A stretch of 64,000 nt of DNA, from contig WNNJ02003706.1 of assembly GCA_012934845.2 (NCBI GenBank), forward strand, positions 25,772 to 89,771, in the 5' to 3' direction. The position numbers were made by a program, and so were the translations under genes. Each line of letters begins with the position of its first letter. Position 1 is the stretch's first letter. The notes below the pieces were generated by a model. That model ran no database searches. It saw only the letters and a list, made by a program, of their open reading frames with translations, and was not told where the DNA came from. The DNA is from Pomphorhynchus laevis. Taxonomy: Eukaryota > Acanthocephala > Palaeacanthocephala > Echinorhynchida > Pomphorhynchidae. Positions 32,009 to 43,214 of the stretch are shown here, piece after piece.

Positions 32009-35000
32009 ATGCCTCGAGGTGTCCCATCCTCTACATACAAATGCTGTACGTGTAATGGACAGGCAGCTAAATGCAAAAACTGTAAATGTGCAAGAGCGAA
32101 ACATCCTTGTACAAATTGTTCGGCAGCACACTGCCTTAATAAACTCGAAAATCCTGCGGATATTACCAATATAAACACAAATCATTGTAACGATGGACAT
32201 CGGAATAACACCTTTAATAACGAATCCGTCCATCCAATCCAACCAGTCCACAACGACGACATACAATGTGAAGCGTCAATATCTCATCAAAACAGTGTTT
32301 CACCTGAATACATCGATGTGATATTCACGGAAGTGGCACTCTGGAAGCCGAATTTGTTAAGACTACCAAGGTGTCAAGCGTCGAAATCGTTTATTTCCGA
32401 AATGGCTCGCATCTATGAATTTGCAGCATCTGACAGTTGTTCTCTTAAATTGGCGATTATTTTACCTCAACTCGTGCTACAACGATGCCGAAACTCAAAA
32501 ATGAAGCAAACAAAAGAACTTATACAGAGAAGGATGGAATCTTGGCAGACCGGTAATTATAATGCACTACTAGGCGAAGCCCGCTATCTGCAATATCAAA
32601 ATTCCAAAAGAAACAAAATTGATAATATCGAAAACGACTGGCGTCGCTCATTCAGAAAGCTCGTTCTTAACGGGCGTTTGACAACTGCCGTAAGGTTATT
32701 GGATTTGGAACCTGGAGTTGGTATACCTTTGGATATCGATGATGCTATTGAGGATAAAACAGTACGGCAACTTCTTCTCGACAAGCATCCAGAGCCTGCA
32801 TTACTTGACGAAGATTCCATCCTTTCTTCCCCCTTGAAAAACGATGCAGTCTTCCATCCGATAGCATTCGACTCGATTGACGCAGATTCAATTATCACGG
32901 CTGCTTGTAGAATGAGTGGTGGAGCAGGCCCATCTGGCCTTGATGCGAAGGCATGGATCGCAATGCTATCTACGTTTGGAACTGAGTCGCGAAATCTAGC
33001 GGATGCACTGGCTCTCTTCTCAAAGCATTTGTCAACTTGTAAAATACCTAAAACTTCGATGGAGGCTTTTACCACAAGCCGACTAATTCCACTAAGCAAA
33101 CTTCATGGCATTCGTCCAATAGGTATCGGGGATGTCTCCAGAAGAATTATTTCGAAGGCCATACTCAAAGTTGTTCAGCCTCAGCTGCAACACGCATGTG
33201 GTTCTATACAATATTGTGCATCACATCGGGCCGGAACTGAATGTGTTATTCATGCTCTGAAAACACATCTTTCTAATGAGAACAACATACTTCTCACCAT
33301 CGACGCGGACAATGCTTTTAATCGCATTAATAGAAAATTGGCTTTACGTAATATGCCTTATATTTGTCCAGCATTATCAGTCGTATTGTCAAACTTGTAT
33401 AGAGATCCTACTCGAATGGCTACAGGAAACGAATACATATGGTCTTCAGAAGGATTTACACAGGGTGATGTTTTTTCAATGGCTGCTTTCAGTGCCGCAA
33501 CGCTACCATTAATATACCGGCTTATAAAAAAATGCCCCAATGTTGAACAATTATGGTATGCTGATGATGGTAATATGGTTGGTCCGCCTAGTATGGTTAA
33601 GGCGGCTTTCAAAATGTTAATGTTGCTTGGTCCGAAGTATGGTTTTTACATCAATCCCGAAAAATGTAAAATCTACTCTAACGGATATGACAGTACATCG
33701 CTACAAACAGAATTCAGTGACACCAATATTCCGATAATGGAAAACGGTGTGAAAATTCTCGGTTCCCCGATCGGTAAATACGCTTACGTTAAGCAGTTTG
33801 TATCATCATTTGTGCAGGATATATCGAATTCCATTGAACGGTTGGTAGATATGGGTGAACTCGATGTTCAGGTTGCGTATACGGCTTTTATCAGATCAAT
33901 TCAGCACAAATGGTCGCATCTCCTGAGGACTTGTGCATGTTCTGTAGATTGGATTGGTCCTCTGTCTGAAAGAATAAAAATGATGATATCTAAGCTGTTT
34001 AATATCGATCTTTCAAGTGATGAATTTATATGGAGAACGCTTTGCCTCAGTTACAGGGACGGTGGCGTAAGTATACGTGATCCTTCAGCATTGGTTCAAT
34101 CGGAATATGAATCATCTACTTCCCTATGCGCTCCATGTTTGGAAGGTTACTTCGGCGAATCACTAAAAGGAAAACAAGATACGATAATTAAACTAATCCG
34201 CGCTCAAAATATCTCCCGTTGTAAAATTAATCGCAATAATATTCTCGATAATTGCAATCATTTATTGAGAAGGTCAATAGAACACTCGTCAGTCAAAGGT
34301 GCATCATCATGGCTTTCAGTTTATCCATCGCATGAAAGGAATTCAAGGCTAAGCAACGATGAATTTCGAGACGCTATTGCGGCGCGATACGGTTTTCTTC
34401 CAAAAAGCGCTCCGTCCTATTGTCAATGTGGTACAGTAAATTCTCTGGCGCACTCGCTTTCGTGTTCACTTGGTGGACTTCCATCTATGAGACATGACGT
34501 GGTACGGGATTTCATAGCATACACGCTTACTGAGATATGTCCATCTATACAAATCGAACCTCGACTGGCGCCTGTTTCTTCAAATGTAACTTTCTTGAAA
34601 CAAACAACTACTAAGGATAAAGAAGCGAGATTGGACATATCATGCAACGGATTGTTTGGTGACAAGACGGAACGTACTTTAATAGATGTTTGCATTTTTA
34701 ATGCGCTCGCGCCGTCGAATTTATCAAGGAATCCGAGTGCGTGTTTTGAGTATCACGAAAGCCGAAAAAGAAATAAATATCTAGAAAGAATAACCGAAAT
34801 TGAAAGAGCATCTTTCATTCCTGTTGTGTTGTCGAACTCTGGAGGTGCAGGTAAGGGCACGGAAAGTCTTCTGAAAAAAATCGCGAATACTATCGCCGAA
34901 AGAGCAGAGGTTAAGTATTCGGATGTAATTTCAACGCTGCGTTGTAGAATAGGCATCCGTCTCGCAAGGATGGTATCCCGGTGCATTAGAGGATCCAGAT

Positions 35001-35029
35001 CGGCGTTTCATCGTCCAGTTTTTGCATAA
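32009..35029 (+). CDS. RLE-1a: intact RT plus restriction-like endonuclease polyprotein
   Basis: A single 1006-codon frame from ATG. Residues 12-42 hold nine cysteines in the pattern CC-x-C-x6-C-x2-C-x-C-x6-C-x2-C-x4-C, resembling half of a tesmin/TSO1 CXC zinc cluster (inference). RT: RPIGIGDVSRRI, ILLTIDADNAFNRINR (about 427-441), EGFTQGDVFSMAAF, YADD at 517-520. Near the C terminus are a CCHC cluster (C805, C807, H815, C820), then RLD ending at D876, D893, and E917-x2-K920, consistent with the PD-(D/E)xK fold of RLE LINEs. By family knowledge such proteins nick a specific site and prime reverse transcription there. No interruption; it may be active. Confidence 0.88.
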   Translation: MPRGVPSSTYKCCTCNGQAAKCKNCKCARAKHPCTNCSAAHCLNKLENPADITNINTNHCNDGHRNNTFNNESVHPIQPVHNDDIQCEASISHQNSVSPEYIDVIFTEVALWKPNLLRLPRCQASKSFISEMARIYEFAASDSCSLKLAIILPQLVLQRCRNSKMKQTKELIQRRMESWQTGNYNALLGEARYLQYQNSKRNKIDNIENDWRRSFRKLVLNGRLTTAVRLLDLEPGVGIPLDIDDAIEDKTVRQLLLDKHPEPALLDEDSILSSPLKNDAVFHPIAFDSIDADSIITAACRMSGGAGPSGLDAKAWIAMLSTFGTESRNLADALALFSKHLSTCKIPKTSMEAFTTSRLIPLSKLHGIRPIGIGDVSRRIISKAILKVVQPQLQHACGSIQYCASHRAGTECVIHALKTHLSNENNILLTIDADNAFNRINRKLALRNMPYICPALSVVLSNLYRDPTRMATGNEYIWSSEGFTQGDVFSMAAFSAATLPLIYRLIKKCPNVEQLWYADDGNMVGPPSMVKAAFKMLMLLGPKYGFYINPEKCKIYSNGYDSTSLQTEFSDTNIPIMENGVKILGSPIGKYAYVKQFVSSFVQDISNSIERLVDMGELDVQVAYTAFIRSIQHKWSHLLRTCACSVDWIGPLSERIKMMISKLFNIDLSSDEFIWRTLCLSYRDGGVSIRDPSALVQSEYESSTSLCAPCLEGYFGESLKGKQDTIIKLIRAQNISRCKINRNNILDNCNHLLRRSIEHSSVKGASSWLSVYPSHERNSRLSNDEFRDAIAARYGFLPKSAPSYCQCGTVNSLAHSLSCSLGGLPSMRHDVVRDFIAYTLTEICPSIQIEPRLAPVSSNVTFLKQTTTKDKEARLDISCNGLFGDKTERTLIDVCIFNALAPSNLSRNPSACFEYHESRKRNKYLERITEIERASFIPVVLSNSGGAGKGTESLLKKIANTIAERAEVKYSDVISTLRCRIGIRLARMVSRCIRGSRSAFHRPVFA

Positions 35030-35198
35030 CTACACATACAGATAATTATTTTTATTTTTTTGAATTGACAAATAGGGCCCATTAGAGGGTTACCTTTAAA
35101 AAAATTATGATTAAATAAAAAAAATAAAAAAATACAAAAAAATTTATTAATAGATGCTCGAATCTTGCAGACTCGTAGCGCTCCGAGGCATAGTGTGA
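35030..35198 (+). other. RLE-1a 3' UTR with short conserved hairpin
   Basis: After the stop there is a TTTATTTTTTT tract, then TAGGGCCCATTAGAGGGTTACC, where CCC and GGG can pair around ATTAGA. RLE-1b carries TAGGCCCGTTTACGGGAACC at the equivalent place, with CCCG/CGGG pairing around TTTA. An A-rich stretch with a (AAAT)-like run ends near 35,150. Confidence 0.5.
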
Positions 35199-37560
35199 AT
35201 GTTCAAACAATGTATAAAACAATACTGCCAGCTGATCTCCAGAGGAGAGATAGGTACCAGTACATCCGTCTTAGAAGGCAAGTATTCGAACGGTACGCTC
35301 AAGCCATCTGATGTTGTGGATGATCTTACAGTTCATGATCATCTTCAGAAATTACAACCATGCCCAGCTCACGTTCAGAATGAAGCGTTACTTTGTGAGC
35401 CCCTACCAGATTCTAAGGAACACCATGTGTTGCTGTTTGCCGAAATTAATGGAAACTGGATAGTACGCGCTGCAAGAAGGACGCATGTGTGCAGGACCTT
35501 CAGGACTGAATGCAGTAGCTTGGAAAACCATGCTGACTAAGTTTGGTGTCCATTCAAGGAACCTAGCTGACTCTGTCGCTGCCTTTGTAATCCAACTAGC
35601 TACTGAGCAGATTCCCGAGCATGTGCTCGAACCTTTCGTTGCATGTAGGCTGGTCGCAATTAGTAAACGAAATGGCGGTATTCCACCAATCGTTGTGGCG
35701 GATGTGACACGGGGATCATTTGCAAAGCAATTATGTGCTGTGTCAAAAGTGATCTTCAAGATGTTGCGGGTGCATCACAAAAAAGTGGGCTTGAACATCT
35801 AGCTTACTAGATGTTTTTCTAGGAAACCCACAAATGGGCATTCTCGCTGTGGATGCGAAAAACGCATTCAACAATTTAAACCGTAAGGTCATGCTTCACA
35901 ACGTGCTCTTCACGTGCCCAGCTTTGATAAGAGTATTGTCAAATTTATACTCATGTGATGCGGCGTTGATTTTAGAAGATGAAGTACTGTGGTCTCGTGA
36001 GGGTGTAACACAGGGTGACCCATTAGCAATGGCAGCTGTTGAGTTGCCCTCCTTACCTTTAATTCGAGACATTTCAGCTAGGTTTCCTCGTGTTGTTTAG
36101 AAATGGTATGCAGATGATGCTAATTTTGTCGGGCTACCATTAGATTTGCTGGATGTTTGGACGTTTTTGCGGGAAGTTGGTTCATCATAGGGGTACTTTG
36201 TAAATGATAATAAAACCCACTTGTTTATGCATGATTGTGTAAAATTGTTGCCTAAATTTTGGAGATTTGCGGATACAATGTGAAAGAATTGAAGTGCTTG
36301 GGGCGCCGATTGGTACCAGTGAATTTGTCAAGAATTTTTCGATCGAGAATATCAAAAAATGGAGAAATATCCTAGAGCGTCTAGTGGAGGTTGCTGAACT
36401 GGACCCCCATATAGCTCATGCATCTTTACAACATTCAATTCAATGGAAATGGAGTAAATACTTCCGATGCACGAAAATGGAATCGGAGTTACTAATGCCG
36501 TTTCTGGAGCTCATATATGAAGGTTTTTTGGATGCTTTGATGTGGTGTGAAGTCTCCAACACAATAAATTTTTTACTTTAAATTTTTTGAAACTAGATGG
36601 AATCGGCTTATTAGATTCAATTCTTACAGCGGATTTGGAATTTGAGAATTCGTTAAGGTTGTGTAGTGCCTATAATTCGAGTCTTACTAGAATGGAGCTT
36701 CGCAATCTTCAGCAAAAAGTCACGGCGTCTATAAAGAATGTGCGACTAAATACTTTTAAGTCGAGAATGGATCGAGCTCTTAATTTTCTACCTTCCCCGT
36801 CTAACTGACAACTGATTATAGAACATGCAAAAATCTCTGAGGCATCGGCTTGGCTATCTGCACTTTTTCTATCCTCGGAGAATTATCGTTTGTCGCATCA
36901 AGAATTCAAGGACGGTCTTGCTGATACGAGATACGGTGTAACCCCTAGAGACTGCCAATGACAAGTTTGTGTATGCGGCGACCCGGCACAAGTCTCACAT
37001 ATGTTATCTTGCGAACAAGGAGAATAGCCAATTGTGCGACACAACGTAATTCGCGATCTACTTACCAAGGAATAATATGGTGTACTTCACAGTATAGAAG
37101 TTGAACCTGTGTGGACCGATATTCCGTATAATATTGAGTTTGAACGAAACACTACATGTAGTGATCCGTACGCACGCCTCGACATTGCCTGTATCGGACT
37201 CTCAGAGAATCATTTTGGGCGGACATTTTTGGATGTCGTTGTTTTCAATCATTTGGCTTATTCGTATTCTCAATCCAGCGCTGTGCCATCTTTCGTTTTC
37301 CATGAGTCCCGCAAAAGATCAAAATATGAGGACCCTGTAATCACAGTGGAACGTGGCGTTTGTAAGCCCGTTGTCTTCTCGGCGACTTGAGGTGCAGGTT
37401 CGGATGCAAATCAATTAATTCGTAGAGTAGCTGCAAGGATGGCATTATCGTCAGACCTATCCTACGCAGACTGTACCAGAACGATAAGAAATCGGTTGGC
37501 ATTCTGTCTGGTGTGGGCTGCATCGCATTGCATCCACGGCAATCGGAGGACGTCGTGATC
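35199..37560 (+). mobile_element. RLE-1c: decayed member of the RLE-1 family
   Basis: In plus-strand order: an ILEGKYSNGTLKP-like lead, PSGLNAVAWKTMLTKFGVHS, RNLADSVAAFVIQLATEQIP, ILAVDAKNAFNNLNRKVML (motif A), EGVTQGDPLAMAAVE (motif B), KWYADDANFVG (YADD), the IEVLGAPIGTSEFV block, then a nuclease part with YARLDIACIGL and FLDVVVFNHLAY and YHESRKRSKY-like spacing. Stops and frame changes break it into at least six pieces, and the N-terminal cysteine cluster is absent. It lies in tandem behind RLE-1a on the same strand. Confidence 0.88.
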
Positions 37561-37914
37561 AAAAATAAAACATTTATTTACTTTTGATGACATGTAAAAG
37601 AAAATAATTTTTGTTTAAAAAAAATTATTAATAGATCGGATTTGTTCTACTGACAAGTTATTGACCTGTGGACTTTTTCCCCGGTAATATAATAGCTGTC
37701 AGAAATACTGAAACTACGTATTCTTGATACAAAATTATTATTTTTCTGCTTGTTTTCATTCTAGTTTGATGTATATGTTCTTTTTTCTTATAATGCATTT
37801 ATGCATCAACAAAAATTGATTAAAATTTAATTTTACAATATACAATTTTTTTTGTAATATTATTTATTAAAAAAGAAAAGTTAATTTACAGAAATTAGGT
37901 TCCCGTAAACGGGC
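37561..37914. other. Spacer between convergent RLE-1c and RLE-1b
   Basis: AT-rich; it includes the 3' UTR of RLE-1b just left of 37,914 (minus-strand hairpin CCCG/CGGG around 37,898-37,912). No gene is seen. Confidence 0.5.
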
Positions 37915-40900
37915 CTATAAATGAGATTTATTGTCAGGAAAGATTGGATGTCTTCTACTTGATCGCGGCATTCGCAGACATAGTGAAGAAGCATGTGCAA
38001 TCGAGAAGCTAATCTTGCGTTTAAGGTGAACCAATACATCACTATATTTTTCTGATTTTAACCTCGATGATATCGAGGCAATGTCCTTGAGTAGCTTAAG
38101 AGCTCGCGGTCCAACTCCTCCTGATGATGAAAAAATTAATGGTATAAACTTGCTTTCTTCCACACTGACAATTCTTTCATTGTATTTGCTGTTTTTGCGA
38201 TTTTCATTATATTTAAAGGCGGCGAGAGGCGAACTGCTGCCATATAACGGAGCATGTACTGAAAAAACATTGACGTCAAAACCGTCCGCCCATATCGATT
38301 GTCCTGTAGTCCATAACATGAAATGTCTAGGCGCGCATTATTATTTTTTGTTGTTGAATTATTCATGAATTCTAAGCTGTCTGGAATCTTTTGCAAAGTT
38401 GGTTCGACTTCGACGCCGTGGCATATCTCTGATAATGCATAAGCGATCGTGTTCCGAATATCGTTGTGACGGATTATTGGTACACCACCGCGTTTACATG
38501 ATAATGCGTGAATAATGCCATTTGTTGTACCGCATATACATGTTTTTTTGTTTAGATCTGGTGGATTCCATCCATATCTGGAACATATGGCATCCCTAAA
38601 TTCATAAGAATGGAGATGAAAGTTATCAACGGCTAGAGGAAGCGCACTTAGCCATGATGAAGCGCAATTCTGAGTAGCATGGTTAATTGCATTCAATACT
38701 GCTTGTTGAGCCCTTCGTTTGACATCAATTAAACGGTTCTTGTAAACATTAATTCGTTGACAAGAAATACTTTTTATAACATCTGCTTGTACTTGTCGCA
38801 GAGTTTCTCCTGTATATTCAGAATCATAAGTATTACAGATTAGTTGTGCGTTTTCATACTCCAGTGTGGATGTGAAAATGGGGTCTAATACGCCTAGACC
38901 TTCTAGTTTAAGAGGTGAGGTCAATATTATCCACCAATCATGATTCAAGGTTCGACTTGTTAAAGATGGTAAAAGCTTGTCTTTTAGTATGGTCAACAGC
39001 GTTGACAAATGCCCGCATTCAAATGTTGTATTTCTGAAAAAGTGAGTCCATTTCCATTGTACTGATTTTGTAAGACCGATATAAGATACATGTGGATCAA
39101 CTTTGGCTATTTCTACGAAACGATCAAGTAGACGAGTCCAACTTTGAGATTTATCAAGTGCAACCGAATCTACATACTCGGTAGTGCCTATAGGAATGCC
39201 AAGTATCATAATACCATCCGATGATATTCCAATTTCTTTCAATGGGCATGCTTGCTTCATTTCAGATGGATGAGTAAGCAGTTGTGTTTTCTTAGCGTTA
39301 ACGAAATATCCGTATTGAGGTCCATCGCTTTTCAATACATTCCATACTATATTTAACTCGTCAATAGTACCGACAAAGTTTGCATCATCCGCAAACCAAA
39401 CTTGTGTGATGCTGGGAACACTGTTTTTAATTTTGTTGATCAACGGAAGTGATGCCATGGAGAAAGCCGCCATAGCTAAGGGGTCCCCTTGTGTGAACCC
39501 CTCTCGAGAAAATATGCTTGTACCGCCAAGCACTAGTTGAGCGTCAGTTCTGTAAGTGTTTGCAAGAACACAATCCAACGAAGGACAAATGTATTGTATA
39601 TTGTGAATAGCAGCTTGTCGATTTAAAGAGTTAAATGCGTTAGAAGCATCCACGGCAAGAACACAGCGTTGTTTATTCGACATAAATGCGGATTTGATGG
39701 AATGAATAGCAAACTCAATTCCGCCACGTTGTGATGCTGCCAGTTGACTCTTTCCAGCCACGTCTTGCAAGTCGAATTTTACCACTTCAAGTATGGCTTT
39801 ACATACTATGCGTCTCGTAACTTCACACACTCCTATCGATCTTATGCCCCCAGATTTCTTAGGGATAGCGACAAGCCTACATGTCGTAAACGCATCAAGA
39901 ACACCAGGAGGAATTTTATCAGTAGTTAATCGAATTGTGAATTCAGCCAAAGCCCTGGCAAGGTTACGTGAATGATTTCCAAAGCCTGTGAGCATGAATT
40001 TCCATAGATTCGAATCACATCCTGACGGTCCTGCACTTCCGTTAGTCTTTTTACAAGCTTTGATGATAGCGTCTTCGTCAATTTGCGTGAAGCGTACAGA
40101 GTGATGTGTGATCGCTCCATGAATTGGTGATGACAGAAGAGAATCAGGATGTAGATTTTCTGGGATAGGGTGTAGATTTTCAAGCACTTCTTTGACAGAT
40201 GAAGATCCAACAATAACATTAGGGCCTAGCGGACCTGACGAATCATTGTTATCAAGAATCGCGGAACTTGCAGCAACTTTCCCTCGTAACATTAGTCTAA
40301 CATAATTCTTTTTCCAATCCGTCATATGTGAATTTTTTCTGGGTTCACTAAAAGCTACTTGTAGGTAATTGGCCTCGTCAAAAAGCTCTTTATATTTTTT
40401 TGTTGACCACAAAGCCAGTCTGTTCTCTAATGTTTTTCGAATCACGTTAACTTTTTTCGATGGAATTCTTTGGAGAACGCATTGTAAAAAAACTGTAGCA
40501 GACTTGAGAACAGAGTTCTCATTATTATTTTTTCGTGCAACATCGAAATAGAAGTTTGCGATAGCATCAATTATAGTATTACTTGCAGAACATCGAGGGA
40601 GCACCATGATATTTGGCTTCCATTGAATAACCACTTGATATATCCCCTCAATATTACAAATTTCTAAGTTATTAGAAATTCCATTATTCACAGATACAAT
40701 CTGAGTAGCATCAGTAATTACTGTTCTGTTTGCATGATTTTGATATGGATTTCTTTGCGAAGATTCTGATTCTATAGCGTTTCTGTATATATTATTTTCC
40801 GGAATTCCAGTTAAAATGCATACATCGGGCGATGTACTTATATTCGTCTTATTGATACATTCGCCCACTCTACATGTTGTGCATTTTCGACCGGCCTTAA

Positions 40901-40982
40901 CACATTTGCAGTTTTTGCATTTTGCAGCCTGTCCATTGCAATTGCAGCATTTCAATACACTGTCAGGACGTCCTTTAGGCAT
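37915..40982 (-). mobile_element. RLE-1b: near-complete RT plus RLE element, one frame change
   Basis: The minus-strand frame from ATG at 40,982 runs 948 codons. N-terminal cysteines at 12, 13, 15, 22, 25, 27, 34, 37 and 42 match RLE-1a exactly in spacing. RT: RSIGVCEVTRRIV, VLAVDASNAFNSLNR, EGFTQGDPLAMAAF, and FADD (residues 530-533) in place of YADD. CCHC (CICGTTNGIIHALSC) and ARLDISCYG follow. A frame change near 38,290 moves the rest of the nuclease (YNENRKNSKYNERI, FSSSGGVGPRALKLL) into the frame ending at 37,915. The core is about as long as RLE-1a. It is divergent from RLE-1a in sequence, so a separate subfamily and not a recent duplicate. Confidence 0.87.
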
Positions 40983-41023
40983 TATTATTGTAAGTAGTTA
41001 ATTTATTAGCCCAAATAAATAAA

Positions 41024-41111
41024 TGTATTTACTTCAGTTCGCAAACTTTTTTAATGTCGATGTCGTCGATGGTTGTCGTTGTCGATGTCGTCGATGGTTT
41101 TTGTTGTCGAT
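41024..41111 (-). promoter_or_regulatory. RLE-1b 5' leader: shared motif and 25-bp repeats
   Basis: Reading towards the gene: 2.3 copies of a 25-bp unit (TGTCGATGTCGTCGATGGTT and on, written on the plus strand, 41,055-41,111), then 41,054-41,024, which matches the RLE-1a leader with three differences in 31 bp. The ATG follows 41 bp later. Tandem units next to the leader recall monomer-type LINE promoters (inference). Confidence 0.55.
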
Positions 41112-41399
41112 TGTAAGATGGAAAATTGTATATAATAATGGTTGTCGTCAAAGGGTATACTTCAAGTTGTATTTATGTGTTTCTTTAGATTTTATGTTTA
41201 CTAGAAACCAAAATTTTTTTAAGGTCAAAAACCTTAATATACAAACTAATCAAATATTATTAAAATATTAAATTTAAAATATACAAATTAATAAAATATT
41301 ATTAAAAATGTATTTGAACTATTAAGCGAAAAAAATAGATATGATTATGTATATAAGTTTATTATGGATATGAATTAATTTTTAAGGATATACAAATTA
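41112..41399. other. AT-rich flank of RLE-1b
   Basis: No gene seen. On the minus strand at about 41,220 another GACCTTAAAAAAATTTTGG block resembles the start of the shared leader but then diverges. Confidence 0.35.
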
Positions 41400-41640
41400 T
41401 TGATGTGGATAATTCCAATACAATATGCTTCGTATTATGTACACTAAATAATCAAATTTCATGAAAAGAAATACGTCATTAGCATGTATGTTATGTTGGG
41501 TCACCGCTGTTATGTTGTGTCGAAGAATAAGGGCCAAAACTTTATAACAGAAATTCCTACTGATGACATTCCTATCCTTATTCTGATACATCGTCTGCTA
41601 TTTTTTAGTCATTTCATAAAAGTTGACTTTTATTTTAAAT
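41400..41640 (+). repeat. PLE-Y terminal repeat, plus orientation
   Basis: The block from GATAATTCCAATACAATATG to CTTATTCTGATACATCGTCT and TTGACTTTTATTTTAAATTT is the reverse complement of the terminal region at 24.6-24.83 kb with moderate divergence. Non-coding. Confidence 0.65.
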
Positions 41641-43214
41641 TTCAATAATAATTGTAGATATACATATTTTAAACTTATTAAATCAATCAATAAAAAAGCG
41701 GGCTAGAGTTATCGTCAGCTAACTCCAGCACAGCCGATCCATTTCTTAGTCGCATTTCGGTACTTAGACGTTGTAGGAAAAAGACGCATGCGCGTTTTTG
41801 CCACTGGATCGGATTTGAAGGCTTCCCGGGTATTTCAAAATATGGCAGCGGCGCTAAGGCTGACAGCTCTGAACGTCACGATCGAAATTGAAAAGAAAAT
41901 ATAACAGCTTGACCCTAGGATTATGTATTTGCCACATTTAGCTTCCTTCACCGCTTTGAAACTGCTATGTTATCGGATTTTGGCCCCCCCATTCCTCAAC
42001 ACAACATACAGCGGGGTTAAATTCATGCTAGTGGCGTATTTCCTCCATTTAAATTTGATAGTATCTTATTCTAATACAAAGTATATTATTTATTATCCAT
42101 TCATAAAGATTTTCGGTTAAACAGTATAAATATTTTCTATATTTCTATATATATTTTTTGAAGCAAATGTTATGTTTTAATCTGTTTATAAATATTTTTT
42201 TAATAATATTTTTATTTTTTCTAATTTATTTTTTTTCTAATTTATTTTTTTCTAATTTATTTTTTTCTAATTTATTTTTATTTTTATAAATTTATTTAGT
42301 CTCTGTGATATTCGATGCTATCCTCAAATTCTTCCTGTGAAAATGAATTTAGTAGAATGGCAAATTTTGTGTTCTTCCGCTATAGCTACTCTTCCCCCGG
42401 TATATATCTTTGTTTTCGTATCAATATTTCCATATCTTTGTTATACTTTAGATCTGGCATTTTAGTCATCCTCAGAAAAAGACTTCAATTGTTACACTAC
42501 CAACTTTACTAAAGGATGTACTCCAAGATAGTCAGAGTTCATCATCCATTCGAACGGTGGATCAAAACAAGATCAAGAAGAAAATGTAAGCTGATTGTAA
42601 GTAATTAAGTAAATTCTATTACAATTAAAATTCTTAACATATAAATTAAATATTTTTTGAAGCAAATGTTATGTTTTAATCTGTTCTGGTATTAAGGTTT
42701 GTACTGCAACGCCAAACCAATTTAACCAAAACTATAACAGCTTAACCAAAACTTTAATTTGAAAAATTACGTATTCTGTCAACTCGATATGTTCCATGAC
42801 TAAATTATCAATTTTTAAACAAATTGTACTTTATTCATAGAAGTGTGCATAAATATCAACTAATAAATTTTATCAAAAAGTATTTAGTTACATAATAAGC
42901 AATTTAAATATTAACTAAAAAATATATTATATATTTAGTTTTTTTATACATTTAAAATATATTTTATTGAATAATTTTCATAACTAAATAATTTAATTTT
43001 TGTAATTTTACAAGTTTATTATTTTTTTGTAATTTTACAAGTAAAATTAGATATAAAATTATAAAAACATTAATTAAGAACATTTGATATCATGTGAAAA
43101 GTATTAAAGTTTAGAAAATGTTTCTAATTTTTAAATACTTTACTAAAGTAAATATTTTGCCTATAGATAAATTTCTTATACTATAAGATTCTTATACTAT
43201 TATTATACTGTACC
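41641..43214. other. Mixed non-coding stretch
   Basis: 41,695-41,890 is clearly richer in G+C than its surroundings and contains GCATGCGCG and a short frame MAAALRLTALNVTIEIEKK; it could be a promoter and first exon of a host gene or an unrecognised repeat. 41,930-42,120 is a diverged PLE-Y terminal repeat (minus). 42,215-42,285 holds about four TTTTTTCTAATTTA-like units. 42,530-42,595 (MYSKIVRVHHPFERWIKTRS) ends at a possible donor, but no family is recognised. Confidence 0.35.

Noticed and set aside
32596-33099. 167-codon minus-strand frame inside RLE-1a
   Set aside because: It lies entirely within the RT-bearing plus-strand frame and has no domain; a shadow frame.
32009-35198. U2 snRNA gene as insertion target of RLE-1a
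   Set aside because: Some RLE LINEs target U2 genes, but no U2-like sequence is visible in the flanks at 31.7-32.0 or 35.03-35.2 kb.
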